In this document: piece by piece, positions 17,609-26,800 of the stretch
Layout of the letters: each line of letters starts with the position of its first letter
Numbering within the stretch: the first letter of the stretch is position 1
NCBI RefSeq assembly: GCF_042676185.1
Contig: NZ_JBHTJT010000030.1
Span: 153,967 to 217,966 of the forward strand
Length of the DNA: 64,000 nt
Reading direction: 5' to 3'
DNA from: Tropicimonas aquimaris
Lineage (GTDB): Bacteria; Pseudomonadota; Alphaproteobacteria; Rhodobacterales; Rhodobacteraceae
The notes under the pieces: generated by a model
What the model saw: only the letters and a program-made list of their open reading frames with translations
Told to the model about the DNA's origin: nothing
Database searches by the model: none
Made by a program: the position numbers and the translations under genes

Positions 17609-18748
17609 CTAGCGCCGGCTCATGAAGTCGTGAAGCCGCTCCAGCCCCTCGGCGATGTCGGCGGTGGCGCGGGCATAGGAAAAGCGCAATGTGCCCTGCC
17701 CCCGGCGCGGGTCGAAATCGAGACCCGGTGTCACCGCGACGCCGGCCTGGTCGAGGATCTCGCGGCTGAAGGCGAGGCTGTCGGCGGTGAGGTCGGACAC
17801 ATCGGCATAGATGTAGAATGCGCCGTCCGGCGGGGCGATGCGGGTGAAGCCGGCCCTTGGCAGCCCGTCCAGCATCAGCCGGCGGTTCTCGGTGTAGACG
17901 GCGAGATTGGCCTGCAGTTCGGCATCGCAGTCCATCGCGGCGAGTGCGGCCACCTGGCTGGCATGGGGCGGGCAGATGAAGAGGTTCTGAGCAAGCCGTT
18001 CGTAGCGGCGCACCTCGGCCTCGGGCACCACCATCCAGCCGACGCGCCAGCCGGTCATCGAGAAATACTTGGAGAAGGAATTGATCACGCAGACGTCGTC
18101 GCTGATTTCGAGCGCGCTGATCGCCCGGCCCTCGTACTGAATGCCGTGGTAGATCTCGTCCGAGACGAAGGCCGCGCCGGTCTCCGCGGCGCGCGCGATC
18201 AGGCCGGCCAGCGCCTCGCGGGAGAGCATGGTGCCGGACGGGTTGGCGGGCGAGGCGACGATCAGGCCGGCAAGCCCGTCCGGCACATCTTCGGGCACCG
18301 GCTGCAGGCGGTGCTGCATGGCCGTCTGGATGCCGACCGGCTCCAGGCTCAGCGCTTTCAGGATCTGCCGGTAAGATGGATAGCCGGGCTCTCCCAGCCC
18401 CACCCTGTCGCCGGCCTCGAAGAGCGCGGTGAAGGCGAGCAGGAAGGCGCCGGAGGAACCGGGCGTCACGATCACCCGGTCGGGGTTCAGGTCGAGCCCG
18501 TACCAGTCGCGATAGAGCCGGGCGATGCGCTGGCGCAGCGCCGGAAGGCCGAGGGCGACAGTATAGCCGAGCGCCTCCGCCTCCATCGCCCGGGCTAGGG
18601 CCGCGCGGGCGCCGGCCGGTGCGGGCGTTCCGGGCTGACCGACTTCCATGTGAACGACCCGCCGCCCGGCCGCCTCGGCCTGCCGCGCCGCCTCCATGAC
18701 ATCCATCACGATGAAGGGATCGACCTCGCCACGCCTTGATGCCCGCAT
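17609..18748 (-). CDS. Pyridoxal-phosphate aminotransferase, class I/II
   Basis: A 379-residue fold-type I aminotransferase. PLP-site features include VASPANPSGTM, SDEIYHGIQY and the Schiff-base lysine in SFSKYFSMTGWRVGW, with the C-terminal FDPRRGQGTLRFSYA holding the carboxylate-binding arginine. It resembles aspartate/aromatic or alanine-type enzymes; the substrate is not determinable. The ATG at 18748 has a strong AGGAG 8 bp upstream; the longer open frame to 19057 runs antisense through the M48 protease gene and is rejected. Confidence 0.9.
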   Translation of the reverse strand: MRASRRGEVDPFIVMDVMEAARQAEAAGRRVVHMEVGQPGTPAPAGARAALARAMEAEALGYTVALGLPALRQRIARLYRDWYGLDLNPDRVIVTPGSSGAFLLAFTALFEAGDRVGLGEPGYPSYRQILKALSLEPVGIQTAMQHRLQPVPEDVPDGLAGLIVASPANPSGTMLSREALAGLIARAAETGAAFVSDEIYHGIQYEGRAISALEISDDVCVINSFSKYFSMTGWRVGWMVVPEAEVRRYERLAQNLFICPPHASQVAALAAMDCDAELQANLAVYTENRRLMLDGLPRAGFTRIAPPDGAFYIYADVSDLTADSLAFSREILDQAGVAVTPGLDFDPRRGQGTLRFSYARATADIAEGLERLHDFMSRR

Positions 18749-18815
18749 CGCTTTCTCCTTTACTCGACCCGTATTCTGCCCCGCGGGGCATATCTCAACC
18801 GGGGCGGGAGCATCA

Positions 18816-20171
18816 ATGGCAGGGGGGATCGCGAAGAGGCTCGGCGCGCTGGCGGTGGCCGCGGCGTTGTCGCTGGCCGTGAGCCTGCCGGCCTCGGCAC
18901 GCACGATCCTGCGCGATGCCGAACTCGAACGCTCGCTCCGGGAGTTGGCGCGCCCGATCATCGCCGCTGCCGGCCTCTCGCCCTCGCAGATCGACATCCT
19001 GGTGATGGAGGACAGCAGCCTGAATGCCTTCGTGCTGGATTCGGGAACGATCTTCATACACTCCGGCCTGCTGCTGAAGATGGAACGGCCGGAGATGCTG
19101 CAGGGGGTGATCGCCCACGAGGTCGCTCATATCGCCAATGGCCACCTCGCCCGCCGGCCGATCAACGCGCAGAACGCCCGCACCGCGGCGATGGCCGGCC
19201 TGGCGCTCTCCGCGCTGGTGGCAAGCCAGAGCCCGGCCGCGGCCGCCGGGCTGGCGATCGGCAGCCAGAGTTCGGCGCAACGGGTCTTTCTGAGCCACAC
19301 GCGGGCGGAGGAGGCCTCCGCCGATCAATCGGCCCTTCGCTACATGGCGCGGGCCGGCGTGTCGCCGCAAGGCATGGTGGATGCGCTGGAGATATTCAAC
19401 GGCCAGGAGGCGCTCTCCGCCGCGCGGCAGGATCCGTACGTGTTGAGCCACCCGCTGTCGCGAGATCGCTTGCGCGCAGCGCGGGGCCATGCCGCCGCGC
19501 AGGGCAAGGGGATCGAGGGCACCGATGCGGCCTCCGCCTACTGGTACGCCCGCGCCCATGCCAAACTGTCCGCCTACATGAGAAATCCGAGCTGGACGCT
19601 GCGGCGGATCGGCAAGGGCGACAGCTCCGACCCCGCGCTGATCGCGAGAGCCGTGGCCAACAACCAGGCGCGCCAGTTCCAGCCCGCGCTGGCCGCGGCC
19701 GACCAGCTCATCGCCAAGCGGCCCGACGATGCCTATGCCCACGAGCTGAAGGCCTGGATCCTGATGGAGGCGCGCCAGTTCGATGCCTCGGCCGCCGCCT
19801 ATGCGCAAGCCGTGAACCTGGCGCCCAACGAGCCGCTGATCCTTGCGGAATACGGCAGCGCGCTTTTGGCTCAGGACACTGCCGCATCGAATGCGAAAGC
19901 CTTGGAGGTCCTCGAGCGGTCGCGCGCCCGAGACACGCTCAACCCGTCCGTCCTGCGCGACCTCGGTCTCGCCTATTCCCGGGCCGGCCAGCCTGGCATG
20001 GCCTCCGTCGTGACTGCGGAACGCTATGCGCTTGCCGGTCGGTTGCAGGATGCCGAAGTTCATGCCAAACGCGCCTCGGGGCTGCTGCCCCGCGGTTCCA
20101 CCGGGTGGCGCCGTGCACAGGACATTGTGCTCGCGGCCGAGACCCAATCCAAAAGGAAAACCCGCCAATGA
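18816..20171 (+). CDS. M48 family metalloprotease with TPR repeats (BepA-like)
   Basis: A 451-residue periplasmic protease/chaperone with a signal peptide (about residues 1-28, ending ASA), zinc motif HEVAHIANGH and the third ligand region EEASADQSALRYM. The C-terminal half (about 270-440) is made of TPR-like helical repeats. BepA-type proteins oversee outer-membrane protein assembly; that role is by family. The stop overlaps the start of the next gene (ATGA), so the two are translationally coupled. Confidence 0.9.
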   Translation: MAGGIAKRLGALAVAAALSLAVSLPASARTILRDAELERSLRELARPIIAAAGLSPSQIDILVMEDSSLNAFVLDSGTIFIHSGLLLKMERPEMLQGVIAHEVAHIANGHLARRPINAQNARTAAMAGLALSALVASQSPAAAAGLAIGSQSSAQRVFLSHTRAEEASADQSALRYMARAGVSPQGMVDALEIFNGQEALSAARQDPYVLSHPLSRDRLRAARGHAAAQGKGIEGTDAASAYWYARAHAKLSAYMRNPSWTLRRIGKGDSSDPALIARAVANNQARQFQPALAAADQLIAKRPDDAYAHELKAWILMEARQFDASAAAYAQAVNLAPNEPLILAEYGSALLAQDTAASNAKALEVLERSRARDTLNPSVLRDLGLAYSRAGQPGMASVVTAERYALAGRLQDAEVHAKRASGLLPRGSTGWRRAQDIVLAAETQSKRKTRQ

Positions 20172-20917
20172 AAGCCCTTCCCCTCGCCGCCGCACTCGCG
20201 ATCGGCCTTGCTGTTCCGGCCGCCGCGTCGGACCTCTCCGCCCTGACCGACGCCGAGCGGGACGCCTTCCGCGCCGAGGTCCGGGCCTATCTGCTGGAAA
20301 ATCCCGAGGTGCTGATGGAAGCGATCGCTGTGCTGGAACAGCGCCAACAGGACCAGCAGGCGCAGGACGACGTGGATCTGGTGAAATCCAACGCAGCCGA
20401 TCTCTTCGAGTCCGAGACCAGCTGGGTCGGCGGCAACCCGGACGGCGACGTGACCATCGTCGAGTTCACCGATTACCGGTGCAGCTACTGCCGCAAGGCC
20501 TTTCCGGAGGTTGAACAGCTGGTCTCCACCGACGGCAACATCCGCCTGATCCTCAAGGAATTCCCGATCCTGGGCGAGCAGTCGGTCCTGTCCACGCGGA
20601 TGGCGCTGGCGACCCGAATTGCGCATGGCGACGAGGCCTACAAGGCGGCGCATGACGCGCTGATCGCCTTCCGTGGCGAGATCAACGACGTGACGATCCG
20701 TGCGATCGCCTCCGATCTGGGCCTTGAGGCCGATCCGATCATCGAGGCCATGGACAACCCTGAGATCGACGCCATCATCGCCGAGAACCACGCGCTGGCG
20801 CAGCGCATGCAGATCTCCGGCACGCCCACGTTCGTCGTCGGGGACCAGATGCTGCGCGGTTACCTTCCGCTTGAGAGCATGATGAACGTCGTGGAGCAGG
20901 TGCGCGAAGGCAGCTGA
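20168..20917 (+). CDS. DsbA-family thiol:disulfide oxidoreductase (periplasmic)
   Basis: A 249-residue protein with a signal peptide (MKALPLAAALAIGLAVPAAA), a short helical N-terminal segment, then a DsbA-like thioredoxin fold. The active site is CSYC (DYRCSYCRKAFPEV) and the cis-Pro loop is GTPTFVVGDQ. It overlaps the protease stop by 4 bp. The pairing suggests oxidative folding working together with outer-membrane protein quality control; this is inference. Confidence 0.92.
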   Translation: MKALPLAAALAIGLAVPAAASDLSALTDAERDAFRAEVRAYLLENPEVLMEAIAVLEQRQQDQQAQDDVDLVKSNAADLFESETSWVGGNPDGDVTIVEFTDYRCSYCRKAFPEVEQLVSTDGNIRLILKEFPILGEQSVLSTRMALATRIAHGDEAYKAAHDALIAFRGEINDVTIRAIASDLGLEADPIIEAMDNPEIDAIIAENHALAQRMQISGTPTFVVGDQMLRGYLPLESMMNVVEQVREGS

Positions 20918-21023
20918 ACCGCGCAACCCGTCATGCGAAACCGGTGCTTTGCCTGCGGTTGCCGTTTGGATAGGTTGTCCCCATAAGTCACGGCAAACCG
21001 TGGCGATCTACAGGATTGGGGAC

Positions 21024-21467
21024 ATGGCATCCGAAACCGCAGGTACCGCGACGGTACATTACCCGAGCTTCATAACGGAGCCCGGATCACCCGACGTGCT
21101 TTTCAACGTCGTGGTCATTTTCGTTTTGGTGCTCGTCTTCCTGATCGGCGCCTTCTACTTCCGGCTGCACGCCCTGCCCGAACAAATGGCGCATTCGAAG
21201 AGTCCGGCGCAGTACCAGCTCGTCGCAATCCTCGCGCTGATCGGCCTTTTCACCCACAACAACCTGTTCTGGATCGTAGCGCTGCTTCTGGCCGCGATCT
21301 CGGTTCCGGATTTCCTGACGCCGTTGCGGTCGATCGCGACGTCGTTGCAAAAGATGTCCGGCTCGGACCTGCCGGCACCGCCGGAAGACGCCCATGTAAC
21401 CCGCGACACCCGCGCCGCAGCGACCGATTTCGTTGACCGCGACGCGTGGGAGGGCAAAGATGCTTGA
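21024..21467 (+). CDS. Small inner-membrane protein, DUF3302-like partner of HlyD protein
   Basis: A 147-residue protein with two hydrophobic segments (VLFNVVVIFVLVLVFLIGAF and a second around LVAILALIGLFTHNNLFWIV) and a polar C-terminus. The layout and the overlap with a HlyD-type gene recall the E. coli yiaW-yiaV pair (DUF3302 plus membrane-fusion protein). It begins at ATG 21024; an upstream in-frame start at 20949 lacks a good ribosome site. It overlaps the next gene by 8 bp. Confidence 0.7.
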   Translation: MASETAGTATVHYPSFITEPGSPDVLFNVVVIFVLVLVFLIGAFYFRLHALPEQMAHSKSPAQYQLVAILALIGLFTHNNLFWIVALLLAAISVPDFLTPLRSIATSLQKMSGSDLPAPPEDAHVTRDTRAAATDFVDRDAWEGKDA

Positions 21468-22695
21468 GCTTCTCTTCTGCGGCATGTTCACGGTCCTGCC
21501 GGACTTTCTGTATCGCCGCTTCGTGCAGGGGCGGCGCATCGGCCACGAGATCACGCTGTTCTCGGTCTGGTACGAGCTGCGCTACGGCATCACCGCCTGC
21601 CTGATGCTTACTATCACGCTGATCACGATCGTCTTCTACTACCACCCCTCCACCACCGACGCGACGAGCTTCTTCCGGACGGTGACCGTGCTGCCGGAAG
21701 CCGGCGGACGCGTGAAGGAGGTCTTGGCCGAGAACGGCGCGCACGTGGACGCGGGCGACGTGCTGTTCAAACTCGACGACAGCTCGCAGCGGGCCGCCGT
21801 GGAAACCGCGAAACGGCGGGTCGAGGAGGTACAGGCCGCCTTCGTCGCTGCCCGGGCGGAGCTTGCGGCCGCCACCGGTCAAGTCACCCAGGCCGAGAAC
21901 GCGGTGAAGCAGGCGCAGGAGGAGCTCGACCTGCGCGCCACGCTTCTGGCCGAGGGCAGCCCCGCGACCAGCACCCGCGAGGTCGAGCGATTGCAGAACA
22001 CCGTTGCGGCCCGGCAAGGCACGCTGGACGCGACGATCGCGCAGCGGCAAGCGGTGGAAGCCAAGCTGAACGTCCAGCTGCCGGCCCAGCAAGCCAGCGC
22101 TGAAGCCTCGCTCGCCGAGGCCCAGACCCTGCTCGACAAGACCGTCATCTACGCGGCGATCAGCGGCGATCTCCAGCAGTTCGCCTTGCAGCCGGGGGAT
22201 ATCGTCAACCCGCTCCTGCGTCCGGCCGGCATCCTGGTCGCGTCCGACGTCGGCCATGGCGATTTCGAGGCCGGCTTCAAGCAGGTGAACGCCCAGCAGA
22301 TCGAGGTCGGCATGATCGGCGAGATCACCTGCGCCTCCCTGCCCTACACAATCGTTCCGATGAAGGTGAACAGGGTACAGGGCTACGTTGCCTCCGGCCA
22401 GTTCCGCCCCAGCGACCAGCTTCTGGACATCCAAGACCGCGCCCGCCCCGGCACCGTTCTGGTGCGCATGGAGCCGCTCTTCGAAGGGGGCACGGAGCGC
22501 ATCCTACCCGGCTCCAAGTGCATCGCGAACCTCTACACGAACAACCACGACATCCTGCACGGCGACGAAGACATCTCGACCGCGCGGTGGCTGTTCCTGC
22601 ATGTCGTGGACACCGTGGGCCTGCTGCACGCGCTGATCCTGCGTATCCAGGCCTTGCTGTTGCCGGTCCAGACGCTCGTGCTGACAGGGCACTGA
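21460..22695 (+). CDS. HlyD family secretion/efflux periplasmic adaptor
   Basis: A 411-residue membrane-fusion protein with an N-terminal membrane region (CLMLTITLITIVFYY) and a lipoyl-like half domain (VLPEAGGRVKEVLAENGAHVDAG). A long alpha-helical hairpin rich in Ala/Gln/Glu spans about 110-230, followed by the second lipoyl half and a beta-barrel. It has an unusual hydrophobic C-terminus (LLHALILRIQALLLPVQTLVL). No transporter pump is adjacent, as in E. coli yiaV. It is coupled to the preceding small membrane protein. Confidence 0.85.
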   Translation: MLELLFCGMFTVLPDFLYRRFVQGRRIGHEITLFSVWYELRYGITACLMLTITLITIVFYYHPSTTDATSFFRTVTVLPEAGGRVKEVLAENGAHVDAGDVLFKLDDSSQRAAVETAKRRVEEVQAAFVAARAELAAATGQVTQAENAVKQAQEELDLRATLLAEGSPATSTREVERLQNTVAARQGTLDATIAQRQAVEAKLNVQLPAQQASAEASLAEAQTLLDKTVIYAAISGDLQQFALQPGDIVNPLLRPAGILVASDVGHGDFEAGFKQVNAQQIEVGMIGEITCASLPYTIVPMKVNRVQGYVASGQFRPSDQLLDIQDRARPGTVLVRMEPLFEGGTERILPGSKCIANLYTNNHDILHGDEDISTARWLFLHVVDTVGLLHALILRIQALLLPVQTLVLTGH

Positions 22696-22716
22696 ACGAC
22701 ACCGCAACAAACGAGA

Positions 22717-22743
22717 AACGCCCGGCATCTTCTGCCGGGCGTT
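22717..22743 (+). terminator. Terminator between HlyD gene and ispG
   Basis: Perfect 11-bp inverted repeat aacgcccggca / tgccgggcgtt around loop tcttc, followed by atgtctt. It lies between convergent genes and is likely bidirectional. Confidence 0.75.
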
Positions 22744-22770
22744 ATGTCTTGGGGCTTCGCGGCCCGGCCG

Positions 22771-23898
22771 TTATTCGGCGGCGTCGAGCGCGGCCTGAGC
22801 ATCGAGTTCTGCGGCTTTCTGCTCAACCTGCTCGACGATGTGGTCGATCATCTGGTCGTTGCTCATCTTGTGGCTCTGCTTGCCTGCAAGATAGACCATG
22901 CCGCTGCCGGCACCGCCGCCGGTGAAGCCCACGTCGGTCATCAGCGCCTCGCCCGGGCCGTTCACCACGCAGCCGATGATCGACAGGCTCATCGGCGTCT
23001 TGATGTGCTCCAGCCGCTTTTCGAGGATCTCCACCGTCTTGATCACGTCGAAGCCCTGCCGCGCGCAGGACGGGCAGGAGATGATGTTGACGCCGCGGTG
23101 CCGCAGGCCGAGCGACTTTAGGATCTCGTAGCCGACGCGCACCTCCTCGACCGGATCGGCGGACAGGCTGACGCGGATCGTGTCGCCTATGCCCATCCAG
23201 AGCAGGTTGCCCAGCCCGATGGCGGATTTCACCGTGCCCGACATCAACCCGCCGGCCTCGGTGATGCCGAGGTGGATCGGGGCGTCGGTCTGCTCGGCCA
23301 GTTGCTGGTAGGCGGCTGCGGCCATGAAGACATCCGACGCCTTCACCGAGATCTTGAACTCGTGGAAATCGTGATCCTGCAGGATGCGGATGTGGTCCAG
23401 TCCGCTCTCGACCATGGCGTCCGGGCAGGGCTCGCCGTATTTCTCCAGCAGGTGCTTTTCGAGGCTGCCGGCATTCACGCCGATGCGGATTGAGCAGCCA
23501 TGATCGCGCGCGGCCGAGATCACTTCCTTCACGCGGCTCGCGTCGCCGATGTTGCCCGGGTTGATCCGCAGGCAGGCCGCGCCGCTCTCGGCGGCCTCGA
23601 TCGCGCGTTTGTAGTGGAAATGGATGTCGGCCACGATCGGCACCGGGCTCTCGGCGACGATCTCTTTCAGCGCCCGCGCGCTGGCCTCATCCGGCGTGGA
23701 AACGCGCACGATGTCCGCGCCCGCCTCGGCCGCCGCCTGCACCTGCGCGATGGTCGCCTTCACGTCGGTGGTGATCGTGTTGGTCATTGTCTGGACGGAG
23801 ATCGGCGCATCGCCACCGACCTTGACCGACCCGACAGAGATCTGCCGGCTCTCGCGGCGGTAAATATTCCGCCAGGGGCGCACATGGTTGATCGACAT
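22771..23898 (-). CDS. ispG: 4-hydroxy-3-methylbut-2-en-1-yl diphosphate synthase (flavodoxin)
   Basis: Iron-sulfur enzyme of the MEP isoprenoid pathway. It has 375 residues: an N-terminal TIM barrel (SVQTMTNTITTDVKATI, INPGNIGD) and a C-terminal 4Fe-4S domain with cysteines in ISCPSCARQGFD and IGCVVNGPGEA. It directly follows a RodZ-like gene on the same strand, the same adjacency as rodZ-ispG in E. coli. Confidence 0.97.
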   Translation of the reverse strand: MSINHVRPWRNIYRRESRQISVGSVKVGGDAPISVQTMTNTITTDVKATIAQVQAAAEAGADIVRVSTPDEASARALKEIVAESPVPIVADIHFHYKRAIEAAESGAACLRINPGNIGDASRVKEVISAARDHGCSIRIGVNAGSLEKHLLEKYGEPCPDAMVESGLDHIRILQDHDFHEFKISVKASDVFMAAAAYQQLAEQTDAPIHLGITEAGGLMSGTVKSAIGLGNLLWMGIGDTIRVSLSADPVEEVRVGYEILKSLGLRHRGVNIISCPSCARQGFDVIKTVEILEKRLEHIKTPMSLSIIGCVVNGPGEALMTDVGFTGGGAGSGMVYLAGKQSHKMSNDQMIDHIVEQVEQKAAELDAQAALDAAE

Positions 23899-23995
23899 GG
23901 AGGGCCTCCGATCCTGATGCTTGCGCCCTCTCTACCGGGACGCAATGGGCGGCGCAACGGCGTGCGCCCCGCCCCTCTCGAAGACGTGCGCCGCC

Positions 23996-25324
23996 TTATT
24001 GCTGGGCGGCGCCGGTATCGGCCGGATCGGCCTCGTTGGTCGGGAACAGCGCCGCCTGCGCCACCTCGACGGCCTTGCGGGCGTCTGCATCGGTGTCGGT
24101 ATCCGCGAGCGCGAACTTCTCGGTCAGCGCAGCGGAGCTGAGCGCGATCTTGTCGACCACCGCCCCGTTGGCGCCGGCCGGGCCGTAGGTCTGGCCGTTC
24201 ACGGCGAAATAGACCGCGCCCGCAGCACCGGTGCGCAGCGTCGGCGCAGCCTCGGTTTGCGGGACGACATAGGTATCGCCCGGGTTGAGGATCTTCTCCA
24301 GCAGGATCGACCCGTCGCCCGACCGCACGCGGACCCAAGCCGGCCGGACGGCCACGAGAACAACCTCGGGCACGTCTTCCGTGACCTTCGGAGTCATCGT
24401 GGCATCTTCCAGCGCTTCACCGACGGCGGAAGCGATCGCGGTGCCGGAAACGGAATAGGACTCGCCGCGATCTGGCATGGCATTGAGGAACTGCGGGTCA
24501 ATCGGCAGGCCGGGCGCACGCTCGGTCGGGGTGACGGCGCTGGCCAATGCCCCTACGGTGCGCGGGTCGAGCGCGGCGATGGGACCGTCGCGGGCCACCA
24601 TGACAGGCACGTCGAGCGCCTGCGGCCGGTAGAGCCGATCCAATGAATCCCGGGCGGAGGGCGCGGCGGCGGCGATCTCGGGCGCGGCATCTTCGTCCGG
24701 GCGGGTGACGCCGGCCAGCGGATCGACGGCGGCGATGGCAAGCGGGGCACGGTCGACCGGGGTGACCTGCACGCGCTGCACTTCCTGAAGGACGGACCAG
24801 CCGCCGTAGCCCACCGCCCCGATCAGGGCGAGCAGGACCAGCGTCGAGCCGATGGCGCGGGGTTCGATCTGCGCCAAGGGGCTGGCGGATTTGGGGGCAA
24901 AGGACACACGCGGGTCGGCAAAGGGATCATAGCCCTTGGCCTTTACCGTGGGCTGCTTGCGATAGACCGGCTTGGTGGAACTGGGCGGGGCGCCGAGCTT
25001 GTCCTTGGTCGAGGCGGAGACGAAATCCGCCTCGCGGCAGAAGGTTTCGAAGGCCCATTCCGGATCCAGGCCAAGATATCGGGAGTAGGATCGCACGTAG
25101 CCGGCGACAAAGCCGGGAGTCTCGAAAGCGGAAGCGTCCGCGTTTTCGATCGCCGCGATGAAAGATGCCTTGATTTTCAATTCGCGCTGCACATCGAGAA
25201 GCGACTTGCCCATGGTCGCCCGCTCGCCCCGCATCACGTCACCAAGACGGAGTTCGTAGTCGTCAAAGCCCTTTTGGAGAGCCTGTGCCTCTTCCGCCTT
25301 GGGCTGCTCCCGGCGCCCAATCAT
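23996..25324 (-). CDS. RodZ-like HTH/DUF4115 membrane protein
   Basis: A 441-residue protein with a cytoplasmic helix-turn-helix of the RodZ type (GKSLLDVQRELKIKASFIAA), then a Pro/Ala linker, one membrane helix (STLVLLALIGAVGYGGW, about residues 142-165), a disordered periplasmic region and a C-terminal DUF4115 beta domain (WVRVRSGDGSILLEKIL, NPGDTYVVP). RodZ links MreB to the wall elongation machinery. The start at 25324 (MIGRREQPK) is the most conserved-looking; an open frame extends to 25387. ispG lies 97 bp downstream. Confidence 0.85.
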   Translation of the reverse strand: MIGRREQPKAEEAQALQKGFDDYELRLGDVMRGERATMGKSLLDVQRELKIKASFIAAIENADASAFETPGFVAGYVRSYSRYLGLDPEWAFETFCREADFVSASTKDKLGAPPSSTKPVYRKQPTVKAKGYDPFADPRVSFAPKSASPLAQIEPRAIGSTLVLLALIGAVGYGGWSVLQEVQRVQVTPVDRAPLAIAAVDPLAGVTRPDEDAAPEIAAAAPSARDSLDRLYRPQALDVPVMVARDGPIAALDPRTVGALASAVTPTERAPGLPIDPQFLNAMPDRGESYSVSGTAIASAVGEALEDATMTPKVTEDVPEVVLVAVRPAWVRVRSGDGSILLEKILNPGDTYVVPQTEAAPTLRTGAAGAVYFAVNGQTYGPAGANGAVVDKIALSSAALTEKFALADTDTDADARKAVEVAQAALFPTNEADPADTGAAQQ

Positions 25325-25441
25325 CTGCCCATCCTCGACTGCGTCAAATTTCTTGTCCCCTAGGGAGCAAATGATTCGACGTTTCACCTGCCCTTGGAAT
25401 TAGGATAACACAGCCTTGTTAACAGCGCACTTGCAGAAACT

Positions 25442-26677
25442 TCAGGCGGACAATTCTGCGCGGTTCAATGCGCATTGCGACCACAGTCCGTCCATGGCGC
25501 GCACCAGTCCATCGAGCATCTCGGGCGTATGAACCGGCGACGGCGTGAAGCGCAGGCGCTCGGTTCCGCGCGGCACGGTGGGGAAGTTGATCGGCTGCAC
25601 ATAGATGCCGAAATCCTCCAGAAGCATGTCGGAGAGCTGCTTGCAGTGCACCGGATCGCCGACGATCACGGGCACGATATGCGATCCATGGTCAATGATC
25701 GGCAGGCCCATCGCCTTGAGCCGCGTCTTTAGGATGCGAGCGTGCAGTTGCTGCTTGTCCCGCAGCGCCTGGTCGGTCTTGAGGTGGCGAACGGAGGCCG
25801 CCGCACCCGCCGCGATCGCCGGGGGAAGCGAGGTCGTGAAGATGAAGCCCGGCGCGTAAGACCTTATGGCATCACACATCCTGGCGCTGGTAGCGATATA
25901 GCCACCCATCACGCCATAGGCCTTGGCGAGGGTGCCGTTGATGATGTCGACCCGGCCCATCAGCCCGTCGCGCTCGGCCACGCCGGCGCCCCGCGGGCCA
26001 TACATGCCGACGGCATGAACCTCGTCGAGATAGGTCATCGCGTCGAATTCGTCGGCAAGGTCGCAGATTGCCTCGATCGGGCCGAAATCGCCATCCATCG
26101 AGTAGATCGACTCAAAGGCGATCAGCTTGGGCGCCGCCGGATCGTCGGCTTCCAGGAGCTCGCGAAGGTGGGCCACGTCGTTGTGGCGGAAGATGCGCTT
26201 GGCCCCGCCGTTGCGGCGAATCCCCTCGATCATCGAGGCGTGGTTGAGCTCGTCGGAATAGATGATCAGCCCCGGCAGCAGCTTGTGCAGCGTCGAAAGC
26301 GTCGCGTCGTTCGCTATATAGGCCGAGGTGAAGACAAGCGCGGTTTCCTTGCGGTGAAGGTCGGCGATCTCCGCCTCGAGGCGCTTGTGATAGACGGTCG
26401 TGCCCGAGATGTTGCGCGTGCCGCCGGAGCCCGCTCCGGTCGCGTCCAGCGCCTCGTGCATCGCGGCCAGCACAACCGGGTGCTGCCCCATTCCGAGGTA
26501 ATCGTTGCCGCACCAGACGGTGATGTCCTTCTCGGACCCGTCCGGCTTGCGCCATACCGCACAGGGGAAGTTGCCCTTCTCGCGCTCGATGTCGATGAAG
26601 GTGCGGTAGCGACCTTCCTCGTGCAGCTTGTCGATGGCCTTCTCTGCGGCGGCGGCGTAGCGGGCTTTGTCAGTCAC
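25442..26677 (-). CDS. hemA: 5-aminolevulinate synthase
   Basis: Condenses glycine and succinyl-CoA to 5-aminolevulinate (Shemin pathway), the first step of tetrapyrrole synthesis in alphaproteobacteria. The 411 residues include GAGSGGTRNISGTT, SIYSMDGDFGP, DEVHAVGMYGPRGAG and the PLP lysine in NGTLAKAYGVMGG. I chose the GTG at 26677 (TDKARYAAAAEKAIDKLHEEG) because it gives the usual length; the frame is open to an ATG at 26752. Confidence 0.95.
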   Translation of the reverse strand: MTDKARYAAAAEKAIDKLHEEGRYRTFIDIEREKGNFPCAVWRKPDGSEKDITVWCGNDYLGMGQHPVVLAAMHEALDATGAGSGGTRNISGTTVYHKRLEAEIADLHRKETALVFTSAYIANDATLSTLHKLLPGLIIYSDELNHASMIEGIRRNGGAKRIFRHNDVAHLRELLEADDPAAPKLIAFESIYSMDGDFGPIEAICDLADEFDAMTYLDEVHAVGMYGPRGAGVAERDGLMGRVDIINGTLAKAYGVMGGYIATSARMCDAIRSYAPGFIFTTSLPPAIAAGAAASVRHLKTDQALRDKQQLHARILKTRLKAMGLPIIDHGSHIVPVIVGDPVHCKQLSDMLLEDFGIYVQPINFPTVPRGTERLRFTPSPVHTPEMLDGLVRAMDGLWSQCALNRAELSA

Positions 26678-26800
26678 CTGGGTCAACCTCGGTTCTTGTT
26701 GGCGCGTTTCAACACAGTGCTTCACACTAAACGCCGGCGTTAACATTGACATGGCGCAAATTGACGCTCATCTGTCATTTATTGAATATGTTTTGTGCAC

